The position numbers and the translations under genes were made by a program. A model generated the notes under the pieces. That model was given only the letters and a program-made list of their open reading frames with translations. It was not told where the DNA came from and made no database searches. Positions 7,454 through 16,160 of a stretch of DNA of 29,343 nt are shown here, in pieces (positions within the stretch are counted from its first letter, which is position 1; each line of letters starts with the position of its first letter). The DNA is taken from positions 1 through 29,343 of the forward strand of contig CAZEIU010000007.1 of NCBI GenBank assembly GCA_964512085.1. The letters are read 5' to 3'. Source of the stretch: JAUPVL01 sp964512085 (lineage in GTDB: Bacteria; Patescibacteriota; Saccharimonadia; CAILAD01; BJGX01).

Positions 7454-8667
7454 AAACTAACCTTATAAATATTGTTAGCCACAGTTGGGCCAGTCTTATT
7501 TTTTATAGCTTCGGCGGTTGCTCTAGCTGAAAAGAATAAATTGTCACTAAGTACTGTAAGTGAGTAAGGCACATATTCTTGAGTTGTTGGGTAAGTTGCA
7601 ACTTTAGAGTATTGTTTTGAAGTATTATCATATTCCCATAGACCGCCACTACCAAGAAGCAAAATCTTATTTTTATAAACAACCATATCCTTAACTTGGC
7701 CAAAGGAAAAATCTTGCGGAGTTATGCTTTTTTCTTTGAGATTAATAAATAATAACTGATTATTAGTAAGTGCCATTACATTATTACTATCTAATGCAAT
7801 TATCTTATATATTTGATCTTTTATAGGCAAGGTAATATTAAATTTTTGCGTGCCGTTTTGATCATATATTATAAAATTACTTTCTTTGCCGGTTGGTACT
7901 TCATCTTCGTTAGTGGTTTTATTTAATACTAAGCTAATCGTATAAAGATAAGTGTTGTCGGCAAATACTTGAGGTTCGGTTTGGGGTTTAAGATCAGTTA
8001 GTTTTTTGGTTTTATTTAAGTTATTACTCTCTGCAAAGTAATAACCGTCTTTACCTAGCAACACAGAGTTGCTCTTGCCTACAGCGATACTACTATAAGG
8101 TAATAAATTTCCATCAAGAATTTTATTATTTTCTATAACTTGTGTACCCCGGCCGAGTGTCACAGCATAATAGTTAGTGCTGTTTTTCCATATTGCTTGT
8201 TTTAGAAACGGCAATAGTAATACGTTGGGTGCAACCGAAGTACTTGGAAGAATAGGTGAAGCAGTGAGAGAGTTGGTATTTGCATTAATACCATATACAA
8301 AACCATTTTCTATAAATAAATTAGTGAGCGCACCGTTTGCAAAAGGTTGAGCGTTTACTAGTGGTTTGAAATCTAGGTTTACATTGGTAGTAGAATTACC
8401 TTGTGGGCTATATGATTTTTGAGACACTTGATCATTTAAACGTGCCTCGAAAAAAACTGTACTTTTACTTCTACTCTTATACGTAGCGTTTGTTTTACCT
8501 ATTTCTTTGAAAGTTTCTGAATCTTGTTTTACGAATATATTGGCATTCTGGGGTGCTGAAATTATAAAGGTCGAAGAACTGTAGCTTTGCCATAGTAAGT
8601 ATCCAGCGATAATTAATACAATACCACCTAAGAAAATCGCAATAATTGTTAGTAGTCTTCTGTTCAT
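7450..8667 (-). CDS. membrane-anchored extracellular protein, possible beta-propeller
   Basis: I do not recognise a named family. The roughly 405-residue product begins with a basic tip (MNRR) and one membrane segment at about 5-28, with the rest predicted outside. Residues 32-100 resemble a small beta-rich PEGA-like domain. After that come repeated short strands such as NGLFIE/GFVYG, NTYLYTISLVL, DSNNVMALTNNQLLFI and KNKILLLGSGGLWEYD, which suggest a propeller of 40-50-residue blades. The GGAGG ribosome binding site is 3 bases from the first ATG (8670) and 6 from the second (8667), so the second is preferred. It is the last gene of the T4SS-type cluster and starts 12 bases after the M23 gene, so it may be a surface accessory or adhesin. 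Confidence 0.6.
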   Translation of the reverse strand: MNRRLLTIIAIFLGGIVLIIAGYLLWQSYSSSTFIISAPQNANIFVKQDSETFKEIGKTNATYKSRSKSTVFFEARLNDQVSQKSYSPQGNSTTNVNLDFKPLVNAQPFANGALTNLFIENGFVYGINANTNSLTASPILPSTSVAPNVLLLPFLKQAIWKNSTNYYAVTLGRGTQVIENNKILDGNLLPYSSIAVGKSNSVLLGKDGYYFAESNNLNKTKKLTDLKPQTEPQVFADNTYLYTISLVLNKTTNEDEVPTGKESNFIIYDQNGTQKFNITLPIKDQIYKIIALDSNNVMALTNNQLLFINLKEKSITPQDFSFGQVKDMVVYKNKILLLGSGGLWEYDNTSKQYSKVATYPTTQEYVPYSLTVLSDNLFFSARATAEAIKNKTGPTVANNIYKVSF

Positions 8668-8679
8668 CATATTCCTCCG

Positions 8680-9846
8680 TTAATTAGGTAGTTGGTCATA
8701 TAGTTGTTTTAAATTAGGTTGAACATCTACAAACGGAAAACTACTACAACTGCTTCCGCTACAACTAGGTCTTCTATCGTACCTGTCTGCCGGTAACATA
8801 TCAAAATGAGTGTGTGGGGCTGTACCCATAGCATCACAACTCGTGCCTACTTTACCAATTTCTTGACCAACGGCTACTGTTTGGCCCTCTGCTACAGCAA
8901 TAGTATTGATACCCATATGAGCATAATAGTAAATAAACTGATTGTCATCGCCTTTGATTGTTACTCTACTCCCTACCCCACAAGAGGTATTGGTAGTAGC
9001 AACCACAGTGCCAGCCTTGGCAGCCAATACGGGTGTGCCTGTAACAGCATGTAGATCGGCAGCATTATAGTCGTGGTGGCAATTGGTGGTGGCGCTAAAA
9101 CACCATACAGCACCATCAACCCCAGCTCTCACTTGCGATTGTGTTATTTGTTGAGGGAACACATCGATGCCTCCTGCACCATTTACCGATACTGTATCAC
9201 AAGGGTCGCCTGTACCACCATTGGTACTACCAGAGTTTCCTGAGAATAGAGCAAAAGCTTGTCTGGCATATTCTTGACGTTGAGGAAGACCAGCTCCACC
9301 CGATCTTTCTATTTTAGATTCAAAAACTAGGGCTGCATGAGCTGCGCCTTCGGCGCCACTATCGTTGGCAGTTTCGTTTTTAAAAGCATTAAAATTTGGT
9401 GCTTCAGCGGTTTCGGTCATCTCATGCCATAGATATTTGAGCTGGGCCTGTAGTGTAAGCGGATCTTCGCCGTTAGCTTGCGAAAAAGAATATAGTGCGT
9501 CTCTTCGACCACCCAGCCATTGTATTATACCGGTTGCCCCAATAGAGTTTATAGCTCGAGGATCGATACCTGACTCTAACTGCATATTACCGACAATACC
9601 GGCTGATTGCTCATTGGTTAAGCCCTTACCCTTTAAAAAATTAAATGCAATTTCGCCATTATTACTACCTGAAAAATCTTCGGTGCCGGTGGTATTGGTC
9701 GGTATTGAACAATCAGTTTTGTCATACCAATAACGTCTTTCTATCTCAAAGCGTTGTTCTTTATTCAAAGCATTTGCTTGAGCAGGTATAAGTATTAGTC
9801 CTAGTTGCAATATTATTATTAATATATAGTATATTTTTTTCATCAT
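8680..9846 (-). CDS. cell-wall hydrolase: phage-tail-lysozyme domain + M23 peptidase
   Basis: The 388-residue exported enzyme has an N-terminal signal or anchor (about 4-26, possible cleavage after PAQANA). A domain at about 64-202 resembles the phage tail lysozyme family (AGIVGNMQLESGIDP with likely catalytic Glu91, GIIQWLGGRRDAL, LKYLWHEM). A C-terminal LytM/M23 zinc peptidase spans about 245-350: CHHDYNAAD supplies His/Asp ligands, GTPVLAAKAGTVV follows, then YAHM (His310) and HTHFD (His345, His347). It probably cuts both glycan and peptide bonds of peptidoglycan to let the secretion apparatus through, or attacks a neighbouring cell's wall. It starts 4 bases after the M15 gene and belongs to the VirB4/VirB6 cluster. 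Analogous two-domain hydrolases are standard in Gram-positive T4SS, although with other domains. Confidence 0.85.
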   Translation of the reverse strand: MMKKIYYILIIILQLGLILIPAQANALNKEQRFEIERRYWYDKTDCSIPTNTTGTEDFSGSNNGEIAFNFLKGKGLTNEQSAGIVGNMQLESGIDPRAINSIGATGIIQWLGGRRDALYSFSQANGEDPLTLQAQLKYLWHEMTETAEAPNFNAFKNETANDSGAEGAAHAALVFESKIERSGGAGLPQRQEYARQAFALFSGNSGSTNGGTGDPCDTVSVNGAGGIDVFPQQITQSQVRAGVDGAVWCFSATTNCHHDYNAADLHAVTGTPVLAAKAGTVVATTNTSCGVGSRVTIKGDDNQFIYYYAHMGINTIAVAEGQTVAVGQEIGKVGTSCDAMGTAPHTHFDMLPADRYDRRPSCSGSSCSSFPFVDVQPNLKQLYDQLPN

Positions 9847-9850
9847 TACA

Positions 9851-12800
9851 TTACGATCCGTTTATCGACCAGTGCCATGGCTCTGAAGGTAAGTTTTGTA
9901 ATCCATAATTTGCCGCATTAGCTACTAGCCAATTAAATTGAGCACTACCAGATCTGATTGTGTTACTTCCGTCTGTAAAGTCAATTGCTAAGCCCTTTTC
10001 GTGTAGCGATCTACCCGGTGGAGCAGTTGGCGGACTACAAGCACTTGAAGATAGCGAGTCATCAGCGCAACCGTGTGCAATACGTAGTTGTTTTTGTCGA
10101 TCATATGACCTAAATGAACTTCCGCCAATTGCTATACCTGCGGCTTTAATATCGTTAAGTAATCTGTTTACGTTTGAAGCAATAGAAACATTCACCTGTA
10201 TTCCCTGCACATCGCAAATATGTATTTTATTTTGTGCCACCCTACCAGGTCCATAGGTCTGCTCTATAGGGCCGTCGGTAATGCCTGGTTCGGTTGGACA
10301 GGGTATTGACGAAGTATCTGCACCACCATCGACAGGGCCGGTAGATACTCCGGCGGTTTGACCAGCTCCTGCATAAATACTTTGATTGTCGTCATCGCTA
10401 CTTAGGGCATCCATTTGATCCAAAATAGTATTGTAGTAAGTATACATACGATACCGTATAGGTATTTGGTAGTTAGGATCATTAAAATCTTTTGCATCTT
10501 GCAAGATAACTTTGCAATCAAAGAATTTAAAATACTCTGCTGCCTTAGCTGCATTATCACCCTGATCGGCTAATGGGTTTCCATTAGCATCAATCTTAAT
10601 CCTTCTTTCAGGGAAGAACTCAAAATACCTAAATTTTACTGGATTATTATTACCATCATTTGGAGTCACGTCATAACTTCCTTCTTTAATGCTAAAGTAA
10701 TCTTGAGTTGGTACTTTTGCTTTAAAACAAGCATCATAGTTGGTAAATTTATTTTTTTGATCTGCCGATCCATTAGCTTTAAGATCTTCTATTATTCGAG
10801 CATTCTCAAGCATATCAATATTAAAGTCTTGCTCTGGTATTCCAGATGTGTCGATCTTGAGATATTTATCACTAGTGGTATTTGCAGCAAAGGCAGTATT
10901 GCGAGTGCCGGTTGCATAGTACTTAATAGAACTATCTATGCTTGCAAGAGATCTTATGGGGTCTAATAACTGTTTGAATATACCAATACTGGCCGTAGCG
11001 GTAGTTTTTGGAGTGATTGTATTGTGAGTAATTATACTTCTGGCTGATCTTGTGTTATTCGGGCTGAATAATCTATAAGCTATCCCGCCTTGTTTCTCTT
11101 TTTCTATGCGAATATTGTTTGAGTCTATTGCTACTTGCCTGGCTTCTTCTTCGGTTAAGAACCTACCACCTATTCTTAGGTAGTAATCATTCATTAATTG
11201 TTTAAAGCCTGCAGCTTGACGATTGTAATTACTAGGTCCTTCTTCTAATCCACTTACTGCGGTAGCAGATCCAGTTCTAACAAATGCTGTAATAATTTGT
11301 TCTAATCCGAAATCGCTTAAGTTATTAAAATAACCATTAGACTGAGCAAGTATTTTTTCTTTTAATATTCTATAACCGGTAAAAACGATATCTGAGCCTG
11401 CACCTTGAAACGCACGTTGGACTGCCGCAGAATCGCTATCGACAGTTAAGAAAGTACAACCAATTTTTATTAGATTTATTTCTACAGTATTATTGAGATC
11501 TGTAATACTGGCATTGTATGCTCTAGTAGATGTGGCTTCGGGGTTTTGCCCCACTCCTCTAAGCTCATCATAGACATCTAATTGATAAGCGGTGCTACTA
11601 GCCCAATTATCTTGTTGGCGAATAGTATTATTATTTTCTACATTACTTAGCTGATCTGCCTTGCGAGTGTCAGCTAATGTATTGACTTTAATAGAACCCC
11701 TTTCGGTACTATTCAATCTACTTTCTACAGCATTACGCATATTTTGAGCTGCCTTTTCGCCAAGTTCCCCAGGTCCACTATTTAAAAAACCCATTACGAA
11801 AGGACACATACTGTAGGCTATCCCAGGTTCAGATATTTGTCTGTTTTGTATACCATCTCTAGTTGGAATATTTAAATAATCACCTACTTGTATAGAATAT
11901 GGGCTTTTGCCACCAGACATATCATCAAACATCTTATTTATACCGTCGCTTATATTTGCCTTACTATCATCAAACTCAATTTGTTGATCAGGATTCTGCG
12001 CATTCCACGTCAATACAGCCTGTTTGTAAGAGTTAGTCAAAGTTCTTAGTTGACCAGCATACAATGAAAAATCTATTGTTTTTGATTTGTCGGGTGTAAT
12101 GCGATCTAGAGTTTTATCGTAAACATATTTATTAACCTCTTGATAGTTACCTCTCAATTCCTCGGTATCTTTTTTGCTAGCATAATTAAGATGCACGTCG
12201 GCTTGATCATTAATATCACGCGTTACAGGTTGGCGAGCCATAAGATTAAAAATTGGGTATTGCTCTTGGATACAATATGCTGCTGAGATATTTGAACTTA
12301 GTTGGTTTAGCGGTATTACTGCTCTAGTTCTTTTATTTATTACACTGTCAGGTACAAATCTAGTTTGTCCTTGAGCATTAACTACCTGCTTAAGTTTTAG
12401 CTCATAACCACAATCGCTATTATCTAGCGTTTGATATTGGGCTTTTTTCCAATCTATTTTACTGAGCTTATCAAGTGTGCTACCGGGTGTAATTGGCGTG
12501 GCAGGGTTGGCAGCTATAGCGGTATTTGGCCCATGATACTCTACCTCACCCGTGTAAGTAAGAGCTTCTACAGCGGTTCTTACAGCATTGTTTGCAAAAG
12601 CTCTAGCTACGCCCAGTCCAAATGTACGGACCGGGCCACCGGTCAAAACTTGCCTAATTGCATCCCACGGGTTATTGATAATATAAGCAATTATAAAAAC
12701 TGGTATGGCTATTGCAATGACTGTCGGTGCAATAATTGCTGCGGCTACGAATTTCCACCGGCCATTTTTAGTTGCTTCTTCGCCAACTTTGGCACCGACC

Positions 12801-13261
12801 TGTGCACCTTCTGATCCGCCAAGATATGCACCGGCTGCCGCACCGGCAGTTTTACCGGCCGCCTTAGCATATTTATCGGCTTCAGATTCATTACTACCTC
12901 CACTATCTTTTTTGGACGAATACTTATCGTATTTGTCCATAGCGCTTTGGGCACCACCATGTTTGCCGCTTAGACCTTCGGCGCCTTTTGGCCCACCTTT
13001 CGCTGAGCCAAGTTGTCCGCCCGGTGCACCACCTTTTGGCATACCACCCATACCTTGCATACCCTTCGGCCCGCCAGTAGCTGACCCTAGACCGCCTCCA
13101 GCGCCACCACTAGCTCCACCCATGGCACCAACTCCAGCATCTATGCCGGCGTTAAGCTTATCGGCCTTACTTTGGCCATTGGCGTTTTTTGCGCCTCCAC
13201 TATTAGCTATAGGGCTAGTGCCTAAATCATCGACGTCTTTTAGCTGTTGATCATTTGCCAT
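9851..13261 (-). CDS. giant membrane-anchored protein with C-terminal M15 (VanY-type) peptidase
   Basis: The 1136-residue protein has three parts. Residues 1-168 are a Gly/Lys/Ala-rich low-complexity segment with repeated GGPKG-like units, presumably cytoplasmic. A single membrane helix spans about 170-195. The rest, more than 900 residues, is predicted outside. The last about 120 residues match a D-Ala-D-Ala carboxypeptidase of the M15B/VanY type: SSFRSYDRQ, then SLHEKGLAIDF (zinc His and Asp) and EPWHWS (catalytic Glu, zinc His). I recognise nothing in the intervening 800 residues. It lies between virB4 and the lysozyme/M23 gene, so it is likely a structural component of the secretion apparatus carrying its own wall-trimming domain. 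The start has no Shine-Dalgarno; an extended -10 element lies 30 bases upstream. Confidence 0.82.
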   Translation of the reverse strand: MANDQQLKDVDDLGTSPIANSGGAKNANGQSKADKLNAGIDAGVGAMGGASGGAGGGLGSATGGPKGMQGMGGMPKGGAPGGQLGSAKGGPKGAEGLSGKHGGAQSAMDKYDKYSSKKDSGGSNESEADKYAKAAGKTAGAAAGAYLGGSEGAQVGAKVGEEATKNGRWKFVAAAIIAPTVIAIAIPVFIIAYIINNPWDAIRQVLTGGPVRTFGLGVARAFANNAVRTAVEALTYTGEVEYHGPNTAIAANPATPITPGSTLDKLSKIDWKKAQYQTLDNSDCGYELKLKQVVNAQGQTRFVPDSVINKRTRAVIPLNQLSSNISAAYCIQEQYPIFNLMARQPVTRDINDQADVHLNYASKKDTEELRGNYQEVNKYVYDKTLDRITPDKSKTIDFSLYAGQLRTLTNSYKQAVLTWNAQNPDQQIEFDDSKANISDGINKMFDDMSGGKSPYSIQVGDYLNIPTRDGIQNRQISEPGIAYSMCPFVMGFLNSGPGELGEKAAQNMRNAVESRLNSTERGSIKVNTLADTRKADQLSNVENNNTIRQQDNWASSTAYQLDVYDELRGVGQNPEATSTRAYNASITDLNNTVEINLIKIGCTFLTVDSDSAAVQRAFQGAGSDIVFTGYRILKEKILAQSNGYFNNLSDFGLEQIITAFVRTGSATAVSGLEEGPSNYNRQAAGFKQLMNDYYLRIGGRFLTEEEARQVAIDSNNIRIEKEKQGGIAYRLFSPNNTRSARSIITHNTITPKTTATASIGIFKQLLDPIRSLASIDSSIKYYATGTRNTAFAANTTSDKYLKIDTSGIPEQDFNIDMLENARIIEDLKANGSADQKNKFTNYDACFKAKVPTQDYFSIKEGSYDVTPNDGNNNPVKFRYFEFFPERRIKIDANGNPLADQGDNAAKAAEYFKFFDCKVILQDAKDFNDPNYQIPIRYRMYTYYNTILDQMDALSSDDDNQSIYAGAGQTAGVSTGPVDGGADTSSIPCPTEPGITDGPIEQTYGPGRVAQNKIHICDVQGIQVNVSIASNVNRLLNDIKAAGIAIGGSSFRSYDRQKQLRIAHGCADDSLSSSACSPPTAPPGRSLHEKGLAIDFTDGSNTIRSGSAQFNWLVANAANYGLQNLPSEPWHWSINGS

Positions 13262-13290
13262 AGGTAAAAATCTTCATAGTTATTATGATT

Positions 13291-13299
13291 ATTATATCA
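13291..13299 (-). promoter_or_regulatory. extended -10 promoter before the M15 gene
   Basis: The minus strand reads TGATATAAT, a perfect TGn-TATAAT extended -10 preceded by a T-run, in the 56-base gap between virB4 and the M15 gene. No good -35 is visible, as expected for this promoter class. It would give a leader of about 22 bases. Confidence 0.45.
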
Positions 13300-13317
13300 A
13301 AAATTATTAGCTAATCT

Positions 13318-15183
13318 TTATTGTGCTGCTTCTACTGTTGACTGGGCTTGATTATCTAATGCTTCATGCTCAGAAGCCTTCTCGGCTTCGTTGTCTAATA
13401 CAGCTTGCGGGTTGGTAGTGATTAACTCCTCCTCGGTTGGGCTAGCTAAAATTTTCAATATAATGTGCGATAGCCCAGCAAAGAACAAGCCTTCTCCCAC
13501 GGGGAATTGACTAAGCCGTTTTCGCTCTTCGCTCGTTAGCTTAAAAGTATCAGCTACTATATCTACGGCCGCGGGGTTTTGCTTGAGCAAAAGTTGCAAG
13601 CTAGAGTTGTTTACAATAGCTCGACCAAGACGAGTGTTTAAGAAATCTTCTACATCTTGAGAAATAGTAGTGAGGCCTAAGAAATACTTACGAGCCCGCT
13701 TGGCAATAGAAAACATAAACATCGCTGAGTCTTGATACTGCATTAATTGCCAAGCCTCATCAATAACAAGCATTCTTTTTTTCTTCTCGGCCTTAACTCT
13801 GTTCCATATATAATTAAGTACAATATACATTCCGATTGGTCGAAGTTCGTCCTCAAGATCTCGAATATTAAATACAATAAAAGGATTATCTAAGTTTACA
13901 TTGCTTTGTTGAGAGAAAATGCCTGAGAATGTGCCTTCGGTAAAGCGTCGTAAACGCGCCGCAAGCGCCGGACCATTACCACCCATTTCGTTTAAGGTAT
14001 TATACAAATCCATCATCACTGGAGGCTCGGCGTTGTGAGTAAGAGGGTCGTTGGTAATACCTTTTTGGGCATAAGTATTGATTAGGGCTACATCTAAGTC
14101 AGACTCTTCAGCAGGGCTCATATCGCCCATCATTAGTCTAAGCAGACCATGAAGCATAATTATGTTGGCTCTTAAGGCATTGTCGGCTTCGTCAGAGTCG
14201 ATTGCTGCCGGAATATCAAATGGGTTTACATGACTATTTGACGTAAGGCTCAGTTTTAAAAAACTGCCACCAACTGCTTCACACAAGTTTTGGTACTCGT
14301 TTTCGGGGTCGATTATTATTATTTCGGTGCCAAACATTAGTGACCGCAAAGCTTCTAGCTTAACTGCAAAAGACTTTCCTGCACCAGATTTGGCAAACAC
14401 TACCATATTGGCATTTTCTAAACTAAATCTATCAAATAATACCAACCCATTATTGTGTCTATTTATGCCATACAAAATACCTTCTTCATTACTAAGATTG
14501 GCAGTAGTAAACGGAAAAGTTGTCGATATAGCACCAGTATCCATGTTGCGCTTAACACCTAAGAGGTCACTGCCAAGGGGAAGTGTAGATGTAAACCCTT
14601 GCTCCATTTGTATAGTTGCAGGTTTTGTATAAACTAGGCTAGTACCAAATGTAGACTCAATTTTTTTCACAATTTCTTCTAGGTCTTCTAGTGTGTCACC
14701 ATACACCGTTACGTATAATCCAAGCCTAAAGAACCTGTCCTCGCCCACCTGCAATTTATCACGCAACTCCTCGGCATCGCTAATAGCAGCATCGAGAGCA
14801 GGGTCTCTTACGCGACCCTTCTCGGCATTGATTGAGTAATTAGCCTCTAGTTGACCTACTTTTTTCTTAAGGTTATCGAGTACCACTCTACTCTCTACCG
14901 GCTCTACATTAAGACTGATATCAATCACTTCGTCCATATTTATAATAGGGCTGAGCCAACCAGTAAATAAACTTCGTGGATAAGCGTACACAAATAAAGT
15001 ACGGGCATAACGACTACCTAGTTTAATGTAGCTTGATTCTACTTGGAGTGAGCTTGGTGCAATAATATCACGTAAGGTCACTACCCCTTGCCTATATATC
15101 TGCTCAGCTTGGTTTTGTGAATTCTGATAAGCAATCTGTTGGGGAGTAAGTTTTGGAGTATTATTTTTGCTAAATAATCCCAT
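13318..15183 (-). CDS. virB4: VirB4-family T4SS ATPase
   Basis: Hexameric cytoplasmic ATPase that powers type IV secretion or pilus assembly. The 621-residue product has an N-terminal VirB4/TraC-type domain (about 30-230) and a RecA-like motor. Walker A AKSGAGKSFAVKLEALR starts at residue 264, IIIIDPENEY follows at about 288-297, and Walker B RMLVIDEAWQLM is at about 470-481. A later IAKRARKYFLGLTTISQDVEDF segment is typical of VirB4 helicase-like cores. The TraC-like gene's stop shares one base with this ATG (TAATG), so the two are made together. The C-terminus ends in a Glu/Ala/Gln-rich tail. Confidence 0.93.
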   Translation of the reverse strand: MGLFSKNNTPKLTPQQIAYQNSQNQAEQIYRQGVVTLRDIIAPSSLQVESSYIKLGSRYARTLFVYAYPRSLFTGWLSPIINMDEVIDISLNVEPVESRVVLDNLKKKVGQLEANYSINAEKGRVRDPALDAAISDAEELRDKLQVGEDRFFRLGLYVTVYGDTLEDLEEIVKKIESTFGTSLVYTKPATIQMEQGFTSTLPLGSDLLGVKRNMDTGAISTTFPFTTANLSNEEGILYGINRHNNGLVLFDRFSLENANMVVFAKSGAGKSFAVKLEALRSLMFGTEIIIIDPENEYQNLCEAVGGSFLKLSLTSNSHVNPFDIPAAIDSDEADNALRANIIMLHGLLRLMMGDMSPAEESDLDVALINTYAQKGITNDPLTHNAEPPVMMDLYNTLNEMGGNGPALAARLRRFTEGTFSGIFSQQSNVNLDNPFIVFNIRDLEDELRPIGMYIVLNYIWNRVKAEKKKRMLVIDEAWQLMQYQDSAMFMFSIAKRARKYFLGLTTISQDVEDFLNTRLGRAIVNNSSLQLLLKQNPAAVDIVADTFKLTSEERKRLSQFPVGEGLFFAGLSHIILKILASPTEEELITTNPQAVLDNEAEKASEHEALDNQAQSTVEAAQ

Positions 15184-16094
15184 TAGTTCATACCTCCACT
15201 ATTATTTTGTATTGGTTGTGCTGCTGGTTGGCCCTGGGGTTGAGCTGGCATTTGCTGTTGCTGTTGCATCTGCGCTCTATTTGCGGCCGCATACAAATCA
15301 TCTGGTTCGGGTTCTTTAGTTTGAGGTGGATGAAGCGTAGGGTTACCACCCTCTCTTGTGACCACTGGCGTGCTTACGGCATCAATTCCAATCAAGCTCT
15401 GTGTTTGGCTCTCAGAAATATTATAGGAGTTATAAAACAGCTCAATCACCTCTTGAGTATTTAATATAGCAGCCCTTACTCCGATTTGAGCTAAGCCTTG
15501 CGCTACCAAACTAGTTCTTTGCATTAGATCGCGCTTTTTTTGCTCATACTCGGTAGTGGTTTGAGTTGATTCGGCGTCTTCATTGGTTGTGCCTTTAAGT
15601 TTTGTCAAAATATTCTGTTTTGATATAGCATTTGTATAGTAAGGCACTACTACATAAAAACGTTTTTCCATAATATTTACGTCATCGAGTAGACCTCTAA
15701 TGTTATAAATATAATCTTCCATCAAACTAGCAAGTAAGGCATTAGACTGATTGCTCTGTATATTTTCTAGTTTAAGCAGATAGCTATCTAAGCCTATCTT
15801 GCGAGACTGAATAACTATCTGAATAGGAAAGTGCAAGCCATTTAAAAAACCTTGGTAAGCAAATTCAATAGCGTCTTTTTCGGCCGGACTTTTGAGGTCA
15901 AAATTGGTTGGCGAACACAATATAATCATACGCAAACTACCATCGCGCATTACTACTATGCCATCTTTTATCTCCGAAAATTGCAAATGCGCTTGAGTAC
16001 TGGTTTGCTTATTTTGCTTACCTTTAGGGGGTGTGGTGGAGTTATTGTATGCTATTTGTTGTGCGTTGTTGGGGGTTTGGTTTGGTAGTGCCAT
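15183..16094 (-). CDS. TraC-like T4SS protein resembling a VirB4 N-terminal domain
   Basis: The 303-residue soluble protein lacks Walker motifs but carries the start of a VirB4/TrbE-type N-terminal domain: FSEIKDGIVVMRDGSLRMII near residues 39-58, then a LNGLHFPIQIVIQSR strand and a helical YLLKLENIQ segment, ending in a YVVVPYY strand near residue 147. The C-terminal about 90 residues are Gln/Pro-rich low complexity. Gram-positive and Patescibacteria T4SS loci commonly carry such a TraC-like protein between PrgI and VirB4. It is probably a partner or regulator of the ATPase at the membrane. The overlap with virB4 by one base supports a stoichiometric complex. Exact role unknown. Confidence 0.75.
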   Translation of the reverse strand: MALPNQTPNNAQQIAYNNSTTPPKGKQNKQTSTQAHLQFSEIKDGIVVMRDGSLRMIILCSPTNFDLKSPAEKDAIEFAYQGFLNGLHFPIQIVIQSRKIGLDSYLLKLENIQSNQSNALLASLMEDYIYNIRGLLDDVNIMEKRFYVVVPYYTNAISKQNILTKLKGTTNEDAESTQTTTEYEQKKRDLMQRTSLVAQGLAQIGVRAAILNTQEVIELFYNSYNISESQTQSLIGIDAVSTPVVTREGGNPTLHPPQTKEPEPDDLYAAANRAQMQQQQQMPAQPQGQPAAQPIQNNSGGMN

Positions 16095-16116
16095 ATACTT
16101 TGGTTCTTAATCTATA

Positions 16117-16125
16117 ATTATAGCA
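16117..16125 (-). promoter_or_regulatory. extended -10 promoter before the traC-like gene
   Basis: The minus strand reads TTTTGCTATAAT (16117-16128), a TGn extended -10 with a perfect TATAAT, located 22 bases before the ATG at 16094. The same 12-base core occurs before prgI, and with one change before the solute-binding-protein gene. No matching -35 is visible. Confidence 0.45.
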
Positions 16126-16160
16126 AAAGCCTTAACTTCTTAATAGAGCCTCTTAAAAGT

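Noticed and set aside
9365..9733. 122-residue plus-strand open frame
   Set aside because: It is antisense to the lysozyme domain, which has clear family motifs in the minus strand.
12705..13250. 181-residue Pro/Ala-rich open frame on the plus strand
   Set aside because: It is the antisense shadow of the Gly/Lys-rich N-terminus of the M15 protein; the composition reflects GC-rich repeat codons, and no start signals are present.
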